DNA from: Acidicapsa dinghuensis
GTDB lineage: Bacteria; Acidobacteriota; Terriglobia; Terriglobales; Acidobacteriaceae
Direction of reading: 5' to 3'
NCBI RefSeq assembly: GCF_025685685.1
Contig: NZ_JAGSYH010000001.1
Location: forward strand, 372,001 to 436,000
DNA: 64,000 bases
The notes under the pieces were generated by a model. That model had not been told where the DNA came from, ran no database searches, and saw nothing but the letters and a program-made list of their open reading frames with translations. Numbering within the stretch: the first letter of the stretch is position 1; each line of letters opens with the position of its first letter. The position numbers were made by a program, and so were the translations under genes. Of this stretch, positions 35,601 through 43,763 are shown in pieces.

Positions 35601-36289
35601 GTGATGTTGTTTCCGCCATCGAGGTAAAAAGCTACCGCTGCACTGCCGCCGTCCATGGAGCCGTTGATCTGCACATCCTCGATATAGAGTCCAGTGGCGA
35701 GAGTGGGGTTTCCACTGGGGTTCGAGGAGGGGCTGTTGCCATTGGCCATCACACCCGGCGTAAGGGTGACCTCGCTGTAGATGTTGCGGTTGACCAGAGG
35801 CAGGCCAACGATCTCGTCCGGCTCGATGGTTCTGCCCAACACTGCGTCCGACGTATTGATGAGCGGGGGAGCCTCAGTAACGGTGACGGTCTGGCTCGCC
35901 GCGCCTACTGTAAGGGTGACGTTCAACGTCTGGGTCTGTTCAACAGTGAGGAGAAGATTCTCCTGGAGGAATTTCTGGAATCCGGGCGACTCAACCTCCA
36001 CGTTGTAGTGGCCAACGGGCAGGTTTTCGATGATGTAGACGCCCTGACTGTTGGTTGTCTCCACGCGGGAAAGGTTGGTTTCGACATTGATAGCTCTTAC
36101 CTGGGCTCCGGCGATGACCGCTCCCTGCGCGTCTTTCACCGTCCCCTCAAAGGTGCCTGTGATCTGCTGTGCGGCTGCCGGCAGCGATGCTACCAGCATG
36201 CAGATGGACATTGTCGCCAAGGCGGCAATGAAGCTGAGTCTTCTTTGCCTCCCTGAGTTGCTTTTCGGCCTCAAATTCATCCTGTTCAT
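32693..36289 (-). CDS. TonB-dependent receptor, Oar-like (uronate locus)
   Basis: 1198 aa from ATG 36289, with GGAG 7 nt upstream; a longer reading to 36457 would cover the operator site. Signal peptide ends near ASLPAAAQ. A carboxypeptidase regulatory-like domain follows (TFEGTVKDAQGAVIAGAQVRA to FQKFLQENLLL), then the plug (DAVLGRTIEPDEIVGLPLVN) and a large barrel ending in the terminal aromatic RIIQVGGRLTF. Such Acidobacteria receptors import oligosaccharides or siderophores. Location between the lyase genes and the LacI/KduI genes suggests uptake of uronate oligosaccharides. Confidence 0.9.
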   Translation of the reverse strand: MNRMNLRPKSNSGRQRRLSFIAALATMSICMLVASLPAAAQQITGTFEGTVKDAQGAVIAGAQVRAINVETNLSRVETTNSQGVYIIENLPVGHYNVEVESPGFQKFLQENLLLTVEQTQTLNVTLTVGAASQTVTVTEAPPLINTSDAVLGRTIEPDEIVGLPLVNRNIYSEVTLTPGVMANGNSPSSNPSGNPTLATGLYIEDVQINGSMDGGSAAVAFYLDGGNNITGMRNYGNPSPNPDAVEEFRVETSAFGAQYGQFSAAVVSVVTKSGTNQFHGGLFEFNRNTDFNANSWAPAHNAQGQIIVTPYHRNQFGGDVGGPVKKDKSFFFFSYGGVRQVTDTVFTGAITPTANERLGDFTGDTFTVYTPGAAHTAANQVDGTNSSPNCQVAAPNCIPQALLDTTIANFDNVNNKIGSSIPLPNGALNPSKGGGAYAGLFPTPTTEDEYLGKYDQNLGDKDHVAATFFWSRNVLGASPGGNVPWTINQSASDSTNINLSEVHTFSPATANQAWLSYTRAAGGRVNLPFSGPASQTLTSYGSNFLIQGPPALPSFSETNFSATTTNAGPFTGSDNYELRDMISITKGKHNLFIGGEFALDKTMFFADLLNFASISFATSAPTSTGNVTSDWVTGQASSAEQDSPYVTHLSTWHVAAFVQDNYRFTPRFTANLGVRWDIDTPPVDAHNRTESFIPGQQSTVAPLAPEGLLFPGDAGIGRGIISTKYYHLSPRVGFAYDPFGDGKTSIRGAAGIFFGTVAGNEWNQPGNAIPFALRPQTGEGPLNSITNFYSYPGDFPSTASGGGLFPYTYTSSSPTFISGPGGATEAISPKFKYPYVYQFNLSVQRQLPGRVTLTAAYVGALSHQLPNFIDVNYAPYSTAFGTPSTSATSIADRRQFDPCVGACPKGAAAINNGTGILGAQIVDLLSNLTANYNSLQISASKQLFHNFSASGFYVWSHALDSFEPDADGLSSPQDSGYFGAPFTSQNNSLGAVGGGIQEEYGSMNADVRHNAAISGTWNLDYFHGDNKIVKEVVNGWQISPIVYLHSGGVFTVTTGANKSFDSTNNQRPDAVSGQNPVLSPHRCRVCATNSETSEWFNTAAFTANGPGVTGGIGPGGADGNVARNSLFGPGFKDIDMGLFRNIKFERGIVFQLRGEATNVFNLVSLANPTASLASGNYGKITSAAGTQRIIQVGGRLTF

Positions 36290-36428
36290 CTTTCGCTCCG
36301 TGCTTGTATTTAGTGCTTGATCGCGGCTTCTGCCGTCGTGTTGGGCGAACGCAATTGATTCCCCGCCGAATACACGAATCGCCAGCGATTCGCTGGGACT
36401 GAAAGCGCTGGCGGTGAAGGTGGCGAAG

Positions 36429-36444
36429 TAAATAACGTTCTCTT
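36429..36444. promoter_or_regulatory. LacI-type operator candidate B (upstream of TonB receptor)
   Basis: TAAATAACGTTCTCTT, sharing AATAACGTT with sites A and D. It lies 140 bp upstream of the chosen TonB receptor start on the minus strand. Confidence 0.4.
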
Positions 36445-36730
36445 TAGCGGCGACCACTTTAGCCTCGATTTGATTCGATTGTCAAGATTTCTTTCGGCGG
36501 CCCTCCTATCCTGGGCTCTGGCTCTGAGGTGGTAGAGGCTTTCCCCGACGGCATACCAGGCGAGCTTTTGGGTCGCAAGAAAGATCGCTTTTATTTTCTT
36601 AAATTATTGATAATTAAGATAGATAAAATCGATTGACTTGAGATGCTGCCGAGAGTCGTCCGATGATTTATTACTGCTCCGGTGGCACCGGTAAAGAAAA
36701 TTGGGGCACGATGCTCAGAAATGAAAAATG

Positions 36731-36746
36731 ATGATAACGTTAATTG
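36731..36746. promoter_or_regulatory. LacI-type operator candidate C (upstream of the LacI gene)
   Basis: ATGATAACGTTAATTG with the palindromic core TAACGTTA, about 170 bp upstream of the regulator's own start. This suggests autoregulation. Confidence 0.4.
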
Positions 36747-36914
36747 TTCTCACTGGCCGTTGAATCTTACGAAAGGGGCACTACTCCCTACGGAGCTACA
36801 GTCGATGCACAACGAGATACCTGAAGACGGGTCTTCATCAGGGATAGCCGCTGCAGCTGTGCCTGATGGCCAGACCAGCCACCCTATAATGGGCGAAAAG
36901 ATGTCAGAGACGGG

Positions 36915-37970
36915 ATGGCAACCATGAAGAGCGCCGGGGCCGGCAGACCAGGCCGCCAGCCAACCATTATTGATGTCGCGCGCGAAGCCCATGTGGGCGT
37001 GATGACCGTTTCGCGCGTCATCAATAATTACGACACCGTGAAGCCGGTGACGCGCGCCAAGGTGATGAGCGCCATCGCCAGGGTTGGATATCGGCCCAAT
37101 GATGCCGCGCGCATGCTCAAAGGGATGCGCGCGCGGATGATCGGCTTTATCGTGCCGGACCTCTCCGACTTTTTCTCGAGTTGCTTCCACGCCGCGCAAA
37201 AAGTTGCGATGCAGCATGATTACCAGACCATGGTTGTGGCCACGGGCCGCAGCGCAGCTGTGGAGAACCGGCAATTGGATTCGCTTGGAAACCACCGCAT
37301 CTCGGGTCTGCTCATTGTCACCTCCGGAGGCGATGGCCAACGGCTTAAACATCTGCAGGAGAGCGGTATTCCTGTTGTCGCTTTGGACAGGCCTGTCGCA
37401 GGTCTGGATGCCGATGCAGTGTTGGTTGAAAACCGTGAGGGCGCCGAGCAGGGTGTGCGGCACCTCATCGAGCACGGCCATAAGTCGATTGCGTGCGTTG
37501 GCTTTGACGGAGATGTTTTTACCGTGCGGGAACGGATCGAGGGCTACAAGCAGGCCATGCGCGCGGCCGGCCTGGAGCCACAAGTGTTCGCCGACATTCA
37601 ATCTCTGGAGCGGATGGAAGAACTGGTCGGGAGATGGTCAAACACTAAGAAGAAGCCCTCTGCCATATTCGCTGCTCAGCGAATCTCTTCGATCCGGCTC
37701 ATCCAGGCATTGCATCGAGTTGGTTTGCGCGTTCCGCAAGATATCGCGGTCGTTGGCTTTGACGATTTCGAACTTGCGGATGTCCTGGGTACGCCTCTTA
37801 CCGTGGTCTCGCAGTCTCCTACCTCACTTGCACAGTCGGCAGCGGAGTTATTGTTCAAGCAAATTGAACAAGCGCAGCAGGAATCGGGGACAGAGCATCA
37901 CCCGGCGAAGATCATCTTTCCTACGCGGCTGATTCTCCGTGCTTCCTGTGGATGCAGCCCCAAGGCTTAG
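36915..37970 (+). CDS. LacI-family transcriptional regulator
   Basis: 351 aa from ATG 36915; ATG 36924 is an alternative. N-terminal helix-turn-helix and hinge: TIIDVAREAHVGVMTVSRVI (residues about 17-36), then YRPNDAARMLKG. The periplasmic-binding-protein-like effector domain follows (MIGFIVPDLSDFFSSCFHAA, FDDFELADVLGTPLTVV). Family members respond to sugars or sugar acids. Flanked by the TonB receptor and kduI, so a uronate-derived effector is likely. Four ATAACGTT-centred sites in the promoters of this locus are candidate binding sites. Confidence 0.92.
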   Translation: MATMKSAGAGRPGRQPTIIDVAREAHVGVMTVSRVINNYDTVKPVTRAKVMSAIARVGYRPNDAARMLKGMRARMIGFIVPDLSDFFSSCFHAAQKVAMQHDYQTMVVATGRSAAVENRQLDSLGNHRISGLLIVTSGGDGQRLKHLQESGIPVVALDRPVAGLDADAVLVENREGAEQGVRHLIEHGHKSIACVGFDGDVFTVRERIEGYKQAMRAAGLEPQVFADIQSLERMEELVGRWSNTKKKPSAIFAAQRISSIRLIQALHRVGLRVPQDIAVVGFDDFELADVLGTPLTVVSQSPTSLAQSAAELLFKQIEQAQQESGTEHHPAKIIFPTRLILRASCGCSPKA

Positions 37971-38286
37971 CAGGTCATCCTGCCAAGGCTTCATCATCGT
38001 CGGATCGCAGGTTATTCAAAGCGAATAACGTTATCCATTAAAATGAAGAGCCATAGTCGACCGGCCGTTCTACAAAATCGATTTGTTCAAACCGAAACTT
38101 ATAAGAGCTTCAAGACGTCATTTGCAACAAGAAGGATGGCGATATTGCTGTGGTATCGTTATCTATAACTTTTGACTGCGTTGCGTTGATTCACTCGCTG
38201 GAGTGCAGCAAGTGTGCTACCCCGTGCGCATTCTCCGGTACAACCAAGGCTGCGCGGACGATCCGAAAGATAAGCGTGGAGAGACG
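37971..38286. promoter_or_regulatory. kduI upstream region with LacI-type site D and a second palindrome
   Basis: 316 bp, no gene. Site D (38022-38037, CGAATAACGTTATCCA) contains the perfect palindrome ATAACGTTAT. GTTATCTATAAC at 38158-38169 is another perfect 12-bp palindrome, 118 bp before the chosen kduI start. Both suit regulator binding. Confidence 0.45.
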
Positions 38287-39117
38287 ATGAGGATATTGCA
38301 AATGGCGGACATCATCCGCTATCGCACAATGACCACTGAAGAGTTGCGTAGCACCTTTTTGCTGGAAGAACTCTTCCGTGTGGGTGCGCTCGATCTGATC
38401 TATGTCGATCTCGACAGGACGGTGATTGGCTCCGCAGTTCCTGCCCGCGAAAAGCTTGTCCTTCCTACGGCCGATCCGCTGAAGGCCGCTTACTTCACTG
38501 AGCGGAGGGAGCTGGGCATTCTGAACATCGGCGCTCCGGGTGTGGTCACCGTCAACGGCTCCCGCTTTGCGCTGGGCAATCTCGATGCCCTCTACGTGGG
38601 CCGAGGTAACGAGCATGTCAGCTTCGAGAGCGAAGATGCCGTAACACCCGCCGAGTTTTACCTCCTCAGCTACCCAGCCCATGCGGTCTACCCAACCTCC
38701 GTCATTCGCTCGGCAACACAAGAGCGAGTGAAGCTTGGTACGCCGGAGTCAGCCAACCAGCGCGAGATTACTAAGCTGGTCTATCTGGATGGTGTGCAAA
38801 GCTGCCAACTGGTTATGGGCTTTACGCAACTGGCTTCCGGAAGCGTGTGGAACACTATGCCCGCGCATACACACATGCGGCGCTCCGAAGTGTACCTCTA
38901 CTTCAACCTTCCTGCGCAGGAGCGGGTAGTCCATCTGATGGGACCAGCACATGAAACACGCCACTTGATGATTGCCAACAAGCAAGTGGTGATTTCGCCG
39001 GGTTGGTCGATCCACGCGGGAGTCGGCACGGCCAACTACACCTTCTGCTGGGGCATGGGTGGCGAGAATCAGGTCTACGACGACATGGACAAGCTCGCCA
39101 CCGCGGAGCTGTGGTAG
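38287..39117 (+). CDS. kduI: 5-dehydro-4-deoxy-D-glucuronate isomerase (KduI)
   Basis: 276 aa from ATG 38287 (GGAG 6 nt upstream), matching the 278-aa E. coli enzyme; an upstream ATG at 38203 would add 28 unrelated residues. Zinc-ligand regions are intact: PAHTHMRRSEVYLYFN (His, His, Glu) and VISPGWSIHAGVGTANYTF (His). The YFTERRELGILNIG and WNTMPAHTH motifs are diagnostic. Converts 4-deoxy-5-ketouronate to 3-deoxy-2,5-diketogluconate in the cytoplasm, downstream of lyase, GH105 and KdgF. KduD, the next enzyme, is not in the window. Confidence 0.95.
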   Translation: MRILQMADIIRYRTMTTEELRSTFLLEELFRVGALDLIYVDLDRTVIGSAVPAREKLVLPTADPLKAAYFTERRELGILNIGAPGVVTVNGSRFALGNLDALYVGRGNEHVSFESEDAVTPAEFYLLSYPAHAVYPTSVIRSATQERVKLGTPESANQREITKLVYLDGVQSCQLVMGFTQLASGSVWNTMPAHTHMRRSEVYLYFNLPAQERVVHLMGPAHETRHLMIANKQVVISPGWSIHAGVGTANYTFCWGMGGENQVYDDMDKLATAELW

Positions 39118-39165
39118 TGGAAAGAGCAGTTCAATCGCAATAACACCGCCGCTCTGGGGCCGGTT

Positions 39166-39576
39166 TCAGGCAACATCAACAAAAAGGCCGACCGCTTCCA
39201 ACCTTTTCTCGGGAACTCTGCGTGCAATGCAGCCACTGATCACGCTCATTAGGTGATCGATTCCAACTGGGTACGTTAGAAACGCATCCCCTCCGTGTCG
39301 CCTGCCGCAAATTTCGTCGGATGCAGTGTGATAAATGAACGCCACACAATCGAACTTCTGCATTGCCCTTATACGTTCGCAAAGCTCATAACCATCCATA
39401 CCGGGAAGGTGAACGTCAGAAAGTATGGCTTCAACGCCGACTAACTCCAGGTCCGCTAATGCCGTTTCCGCATCCGGCACATGCCATGCTGTACAGCCCC
39501 GTATCGATAACAATTCGGCAAGACCTTCGGCATGGGCCTTGTGGTCATCGACAATTAAAACTCTCATTTCAGCCAC
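39166..39576 (-). CDS. stand-alone receiver-domain protein lacking the conserved Lys (paralogue)
   Basis: 136 aa from GTG 39576, preceded by GGAGG at 6 nt. Receiver residues: DD10-11, Asp54 (ILSDVHLPG) and Thr84 (HTAS), with Tyr102 in place of the conserved Lys (FLTYPVG). Same length as the protein at 23009-23419 and identical at 92 of 136 positions by hand alignment, with a shared upstream motif. No kinase or output gene beside it; it lies tail-to-tail with kduI (48 bp). A transposed or duplicated signalling cassette is the simplest explanation. Confidence 0.85.
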   Translation of the reverse strand: MAEMRVLIVDDHKAHAEGLAELLSIRGCTAWHVPDAETALADLELVGVEAILSDVHLPGMDGYELCERIRAMQKFDCVAFIYHTASDEICGRRHGGDAFLTYPVGIDHLMSVISGCIARRVPEKRLEAVGLFVDVA

Positions 39577-39915
39577 GGTTACGCCTCCTGCGAGCTAGAC
39601 GAACGTCAGAGGTGATGGGGGAAGTCAACAGGCTTGTTTCTGTTGCAGAGACCAGATGAGTATCTTGGGCGCAAGGCCGGCCAATCTGTCCCAAATGAGA
39701 CAGTGGCGGACTTAGGTGATCGCAACGCTGATTTCATCAATCTCGCGAATGTGAGAGCTTTCTGTAAGCGTTTGTGCGATTAGTCGAACAAGCTAGCCTG
39801 TCATCAGCGGTTCAACTGGTTACTCCTCGCCAATGATCAAAAAGTGTGGACCAGATTCTCCACAAGTGCCCATCTACCCGCAGCCCTGCCACACAAGGTA
39901 ATCTGAATTCCAAGC
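39577..39915. promoter_or_regulatory. divergent region between the receiver paralogue and mutS, with shared TGTCCCA dyad
   Basis: 339 bp without a gene. TGTCCCAAATGAGACA (39687-39702) is the counterpart of the site at 23539-23554. No clear promoter for mutS recognised; the mutS GTG has only a distant AAGG (about 15 nt). Confidence 0.45.
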
Positions 39916-42675
39916 GTGCCCAGCCCTGGAACCCAAGCCGAGCCTCTACCTGAAACCCTCCTGTCCGGCTCTGCCGACACGGAAAAGAAATTGCCGTCCT
40001 CCGCTCCAGACGTGAAAAGTCCAGCAAAATCAGCCTCAGACGACAATCTCACGCCCTTCATGCGCCAGTGGACCGCAGCCAAGAACGAGCACCCAGATAC
40101 GCTGCTCTTCTTCCGCATGGGCGACTTCTATGAGCTGTTTTATGACGACGCTGTCATCGCTGCTCGCGAGCTGCAACTGACGCTGACGGCCCGCGACCGT
40201 GAGCGCGCCATTCCGATGGCTGGCGTGCCTTATCACGCTGCCGAAAATTATCTCCAGCGACTCCTTCGCAAAGGCTTCCGCATCGCGATTTGTGAGCAGA
40301 TGGAAGACCCGAAGCTGACAAAGAAAATTGTCCGCCGCGAGGTCACCCGCGTTCTCACGCCAGGCACTGCGTTCGACGCCAGTCTCGATCAGGCGCAGAA
40401 TAACTTTCTTGCGGCGCTGCATGAATCCGACGGTATTTCTGCGATTGCTCTGCTTGACCTTTCAACAGGCGACTTTCGTGCTGCCGAGTTCCATGGGCCT
40501 GCGGCGCATAAACAGGCTATCGACGAGCTCGCTAAAGCTCAGCCCAGCGAGATCCTGCTCTCTTCGAATGCTCCTGCCGATCTAGCCGCTGACCTTACGC
40601 GTAATACGGATCGCGTCGCTGCTCGAACGCGCGTGGATGACTGGGTCTGGACGCGTGATTACGCTGTTCCTTTGGTTGAGCGCAAGCTGGGCGTGAAATC
40701 ACTCGAAGGCTTCGGCCTGAATGGCCATCCCTGCGCGGCGATTGCGGCTGGCGTTATTCTTCATTACGTCCAGAGCACGCAAAAGCTCGACGCAATTCAT
40801 ATCGATTCACTCCGCTTTTTGGAGCGATCGAATGAGCTGCAGCTTGATCCTGTCACGGTTCGCAACCTTGAACTCGTCGAGTCTTTGATTGCGGGTCAGG
40901 ACACACGCACTACGCTTTTCAGCACGCTCGACTGCAGCCAGACGCCAATGGGCAAGCGTTTGCTGCGCGCGACGATTCTCCGTCCGCTCTACGACGCGGC
41001 AGTGATCAATGCGCGCTATGAAGCGGTTGCTGAAGCTCACGGCGATTTGATGTGCCGCGAAGGCCTGCGCCGCGCCTTCAACGGAATCCTCGATCTTGAA
41101 CGTCTGCTTGCGCGGCTCTCGCTTGATAGCGCAGGTCCGCGCGACGTTGCAGCGCTGGCCGCGAGTCTTGCAAAATTGCCGGAGTTACACAAGACGCTCA
41201 CAGCGTTCACGGCGCCGCTCTGGCGGGATCTGACGGATCGCCTGGATCCGCTGGCTGACGTTACAACCATCATCACAAAAACTCTTGTGGAGCAGCCTCC
41301 GCTAACGCTGGCTGATGGCGGCGTTATTGCCGAGGGTGTCTCCGCGGAACTGGACGATCTGCGGCGCATTAGCCGTGATGGACGCCAATCCATCTCAACT
41401 ATCGAAGAGCGTGAGCGGGCGCGCACCGGAATTGCATCGCTCAAGGTGCGTTACAACTCGGTCTTCGGTTATTACATCGAGATTAGTAAGTCTAATCTTG
41501 CGCTCGCTCCGGCAGACTACGAGCGTAAGCAGACACTGGTGAATGCCGAGCGCTTCACCACTCCTGAGCTCAAAGATTATGAAGTACGCGTGCTGACAGC
41601 GCATGACCGTGCCATCGAGATCGAGAAGCAACTTTTTGCGCAGCTTCGCCGCAGCGTGCTTGAAGCTGCCGGGCGTATTCGGCGAATCTCCGCCGTCGTC
41701 GCAGAAGCGGATATGCTCGCGGGCTTTGCGCATCTCGCAACGATCCGCAATTACACTCGGCCGGAGCTGGTTGATGAACCGGTGCTGGAAGCAGTTGCAG
41801 CACGGCATCCGGTGATCGAAGACTGGATGTCTGCGACGAATGAAGGCCGCTTTATTCCTAACAGCCTTTATCTTTGCGGACAGACGCAGAATGATCCTGA
41901 GACTACGGAGAACACGCAGCCAAGCCTACTGCTGATCACCGGACCTAACATGGGCGGCAAGAGCACCTATCTACGTCAGGCGGCGATGCTGGTGCTCATG
42001 GCCCAGATGGGCAGCTATGTTCCAGCGGCGCGCATGCGCTATGGGTTGGTGGACCGCATCTACACTCGTATTGGCGCAAGTGACAACGTGGCTCGCGGCC
42101 GCTCCACCTTTATGGTCGAAATGACCGAGACGGCGACAATTCTCAATACCGCAACCAACAAATCACTGGTACTGCTGGATGAGATGGGCCGCGGCACGGC
42201 GACATTCGATGGCCTGTCGCTTGCCTGGGCTACGGTTGAGTTCCTTCATGCTGAGATTGGCGCACGCACACTGTTCGCGACTCACTATCATGAGCTGACG
42301 ATGCTGGCCGAGAAACTGCCGCGCGTAGTCAATCTGCGAGTCGGAGTGAAAGAGTCTCCATCCGGCATTGTGTTCCTGCATTCGATTGAGCCCGGAGCGG
42401 CCAACAAGAGTTACGGTATCGAAGTAGCCAGGCTTGCTGGATTGCCCAAGGCAGTTCTGGAGCGCGCGCGTCATGTGCTGCGGCAGCATGAAAGACAGGA
42501 GCGGCGCAGCGTACAGGCTGAATCAGAAACAGCGGAGCCAATGCAGATGACGATCTTTACTCCGTTATCGCAACGCATCGTGGACCGGCTCAACGCAACA
42601 GATGTGAATTCGCTCACTCCGTTGCAGGCTCTGAATCTGCTGGAAGAATTGAAGCAGGAGCTGGCCAAGCCATGA
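39916..42675 (+). CDS. mutS: DNA mismatch repair protein MutS
   Basis: 919 aa from GTG; the conserved region starts near residue 45 (LTPFMRQWTAAKNEHPDTLL), so a start inside the first 45 residues is possible. Mismatch-reading Phe-x-Glu motif in FFRMGDFYELF; ATPase Walker A GPNMGGKST, signature and Walker B (RSTFMVEMTETATIL, LVLLDEMGRGTAT). Binds mismatches and recruits MutL. Slightly longer than E. coli MutS (853 aa). Its stop overlaps the next gene's ATG by 4 bp, an unusual operon with cell-wall recycling genes. Confidence 0.97.
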   Translation: MPSPGTQAEPLPETLLSGSADTEKKLPSSAPDVKSPAKSASDDNLTPFMRQWTAAKNEHPDTLLFFRMGDFYELFYDDAVIAARELQLTLTARDRERAIPMAGVPYHAAENYLQRLLRKGFRIAICEQMEDPKLTKKIVRREVTRVLTPGTAFDASLDQAQNNFLAALHESDGISAIALLDLSTGDFRAAEFHGPAAHKQAIDELAKAQPSEILLSSNAPADLAADLTRNTDRVAARTRVDDWVWTRDYAVPLVERKLGVKSLEGFGLNGHPCAAIAAGVILHYVQSTQKLDAIHIDSLRFLERSNELQLDPVTVRNLELVESLIAGQDTRTTLFSTLDCSQTPMGKRLLRATILRPLYDAAVINARYEAVAEAHGDLMCREGLRRAFNGILDLERLLARLSLDSAGPRDVAALAASLAKLPELHKTLTAFTAPLWRDLTDRLDPLADVTTIITKTLVEQPPLTLADGGVIAEGVSAELDDLRRISRDGRQSISTIEERERARTGIASLKVRYNSVFGYYIEISKSNLALAPADYERKQTLVNAERFTTPELKDYEVRVLTAHDRAIEIEKQLFAQLRRSVLEAAGRIRRISAVVAEADMLAGFAHLATIRNYTRPELVDEPVLEAVAARHPVIEDWMSATNEGRFIPNSLYLCGQTQNDPETTENTQPSLLLITGPNMGGKSTYLRQAAMLVLMAQMGSYVPAARMRYGLVDRIYTRIGASDNVARGRSTFMVEMTETATILNTATNKSLVLLDEMGRGTATFDGLSLAWATVEFLHAEIGARTLFATHYHELTMLAEKLPRVVNLRVGVKESPSGIVFLHSIEPGAANKSYGIEVARLAGLPKAVLERARHVLRQHERQERRSVQAESETAEPMQMTIFTPLSQRIVDRLNATDVNSLTPLQALNLLEELKQELAKP

Positions 42676-43763
42676 CTGATAATCTGCGTCACGCTGCAGG
42701 AAGTGTCATGGTGGTTGGCCTTTCGACTGCAGAACTGAGTGGTCTGGAACGCGCATGGCTTAAGCTGATTCGCCCCGCGGGTATCATTCTCTTTCGCCGC
42801 AACATCATCGATGCAAAGCAGACTCGCGCGGTGCTAAAAGAGGCCACCCACTACTGCACCACGGCGCATCTGCGCTGCATCGATATCGAAGGCGGAACAG
42901 TTGACCGGCTACGCGACGCTGTTGCTCCAATGCCTTCGGCGCAGACCGTAGCAGCGACCGGTAAGCCAGCGTTGATGCAAAAGCACGGCGAACTCATCGC
43001 TCGCGAAGCGTCTGCGTTTGGTTTTAATGCAACGCTTGCTCCAGTGCTCGATCTGGCGCTGCCTGAGTCTGCCAAAGTCATGGGCACACGAACCGCTTCT
43101 GCTGATCCGGAAACGGTGGTTCTTTACGTTCGCGCTTTTCTTAACGGGCTCAAAGTGCACAGTGTCGCCGGATGTGGCAAGCACTTTCCGGGACTAGGCG
43201 GCGGAACGCTCGATTCTCATCTGGAGACGCCTGCGATCGATCGATCAACGGCAGAGCTTTGGCGGGACGACCTAGTTCCCTATCGGCAATTGAAAAACGA
43301 ACTGCCGATGGTGATGGTGAATCATGCGCGCTATCCGAAGACGCCGGGGCATAACGATCCAGCCAGTGTTTCGCGCTACTGGATCACAACCGTCCTCATG
43401 GAAAAGATTGGTTATCGTGGGCTGATCTTTTCGGACGACCTGGAGATGGGCGGCATTCTTAATTACATGCCGATTGAGGAAGCATCGATTGCGGCTATTC
43501 GCGCAGGTATGCATCTGATCGAGATAGGCCACGGCCCGGAGTTGATTCTGCGCGCGTATGAAGCACTGATCGGCGAAGCTGAGAAGTCTGCTGCATTCCG
43601 CAAGCTTTTGATCGAAAGAGCTAGATCCTGCGCCAGACTTCGTGCTGCTCGATTCTCTACACCGCAATCCGCTGCTCTGTCCTCATCTCAATTAAGTAAG
43701 CTCGCGGAGAGCATTCGTGCGTTCGCTGCCAAAGTTGAGTCATCGCAAGGCGGCGCAGCATGA
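42672..43763 (+). CDS. nagZ: beta-N-acetylhexosaminidase, GH3 (NagZ-like)
   Basis: 363 aa. GH3 NagZ motifs: CIDIEGGTVDRLRD near the N-terminus, GCGKHFPGLGGGTLDSH with the His-containing catalytic loop, and FSDDLEMGGI with the nucleophile Asp. No signal peptide, so cytoplasmic. Releases GlcNAc from anhydro-muropeptides during murein recycling. Overlaps mutS by 4 bp and anmK by 4 bp. The C-terminal 60 residues are Ser/Ala-rich and not conserved. Confidence 0.88.
   Translation: MTDNLRHAAGSVMVVGLSTAELSGLERAWLKLIRPAGIILFRRNIIDAKQTRAVLKEATHYCTTAHLRCIDIEGGTVDRLRDAVAPMPSAQTVAATGKPALMQKHGELIAREASAFGFNATLAPVLDLALPESAKVMGTRTASADPETVVLYVRAFLNGLKVHSVAGCGKHFPGLGGGTLDSHLETPAIDRSTAELWRDDLVPYRQLKNELPMVMVNHARYPKTPGHNDPASVSRYWITTVLMEKIGYRGLIFSDDLEMGGILNYMPIEEASIAAIRAGMHLIEIGHGPELILRAYEALIGEAEKSAAFRKLLIERARSCARLRAARFSTPQSAALSSSQLSKLAESIRAFAAKVESSQGGAA

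Larger units (their letters stand above)
36290..36914. other. divergent control region between TonB receptor and LacI regulator
   Basis: 625 bp without a credible gene. It is AT-rich around 36590-36640, where CTTAAATTATTGATAATTAAG forms a bulged dyad (about 36598-36618). It contains two ATAACGTT sites (36429-36444 and 36731-36746) that fit LacI-type operators. Divergent promoters are expected, but I cannot fix -35/-10 pairs with confidence. Confidence 0.5.

Noticed and set aside
36750..37601. Minus-strand frame of 283 codons opposite the LacI gene
   Set aside because: LacI helix-turn-helix and effector domain on the plus strand are unambiguous.
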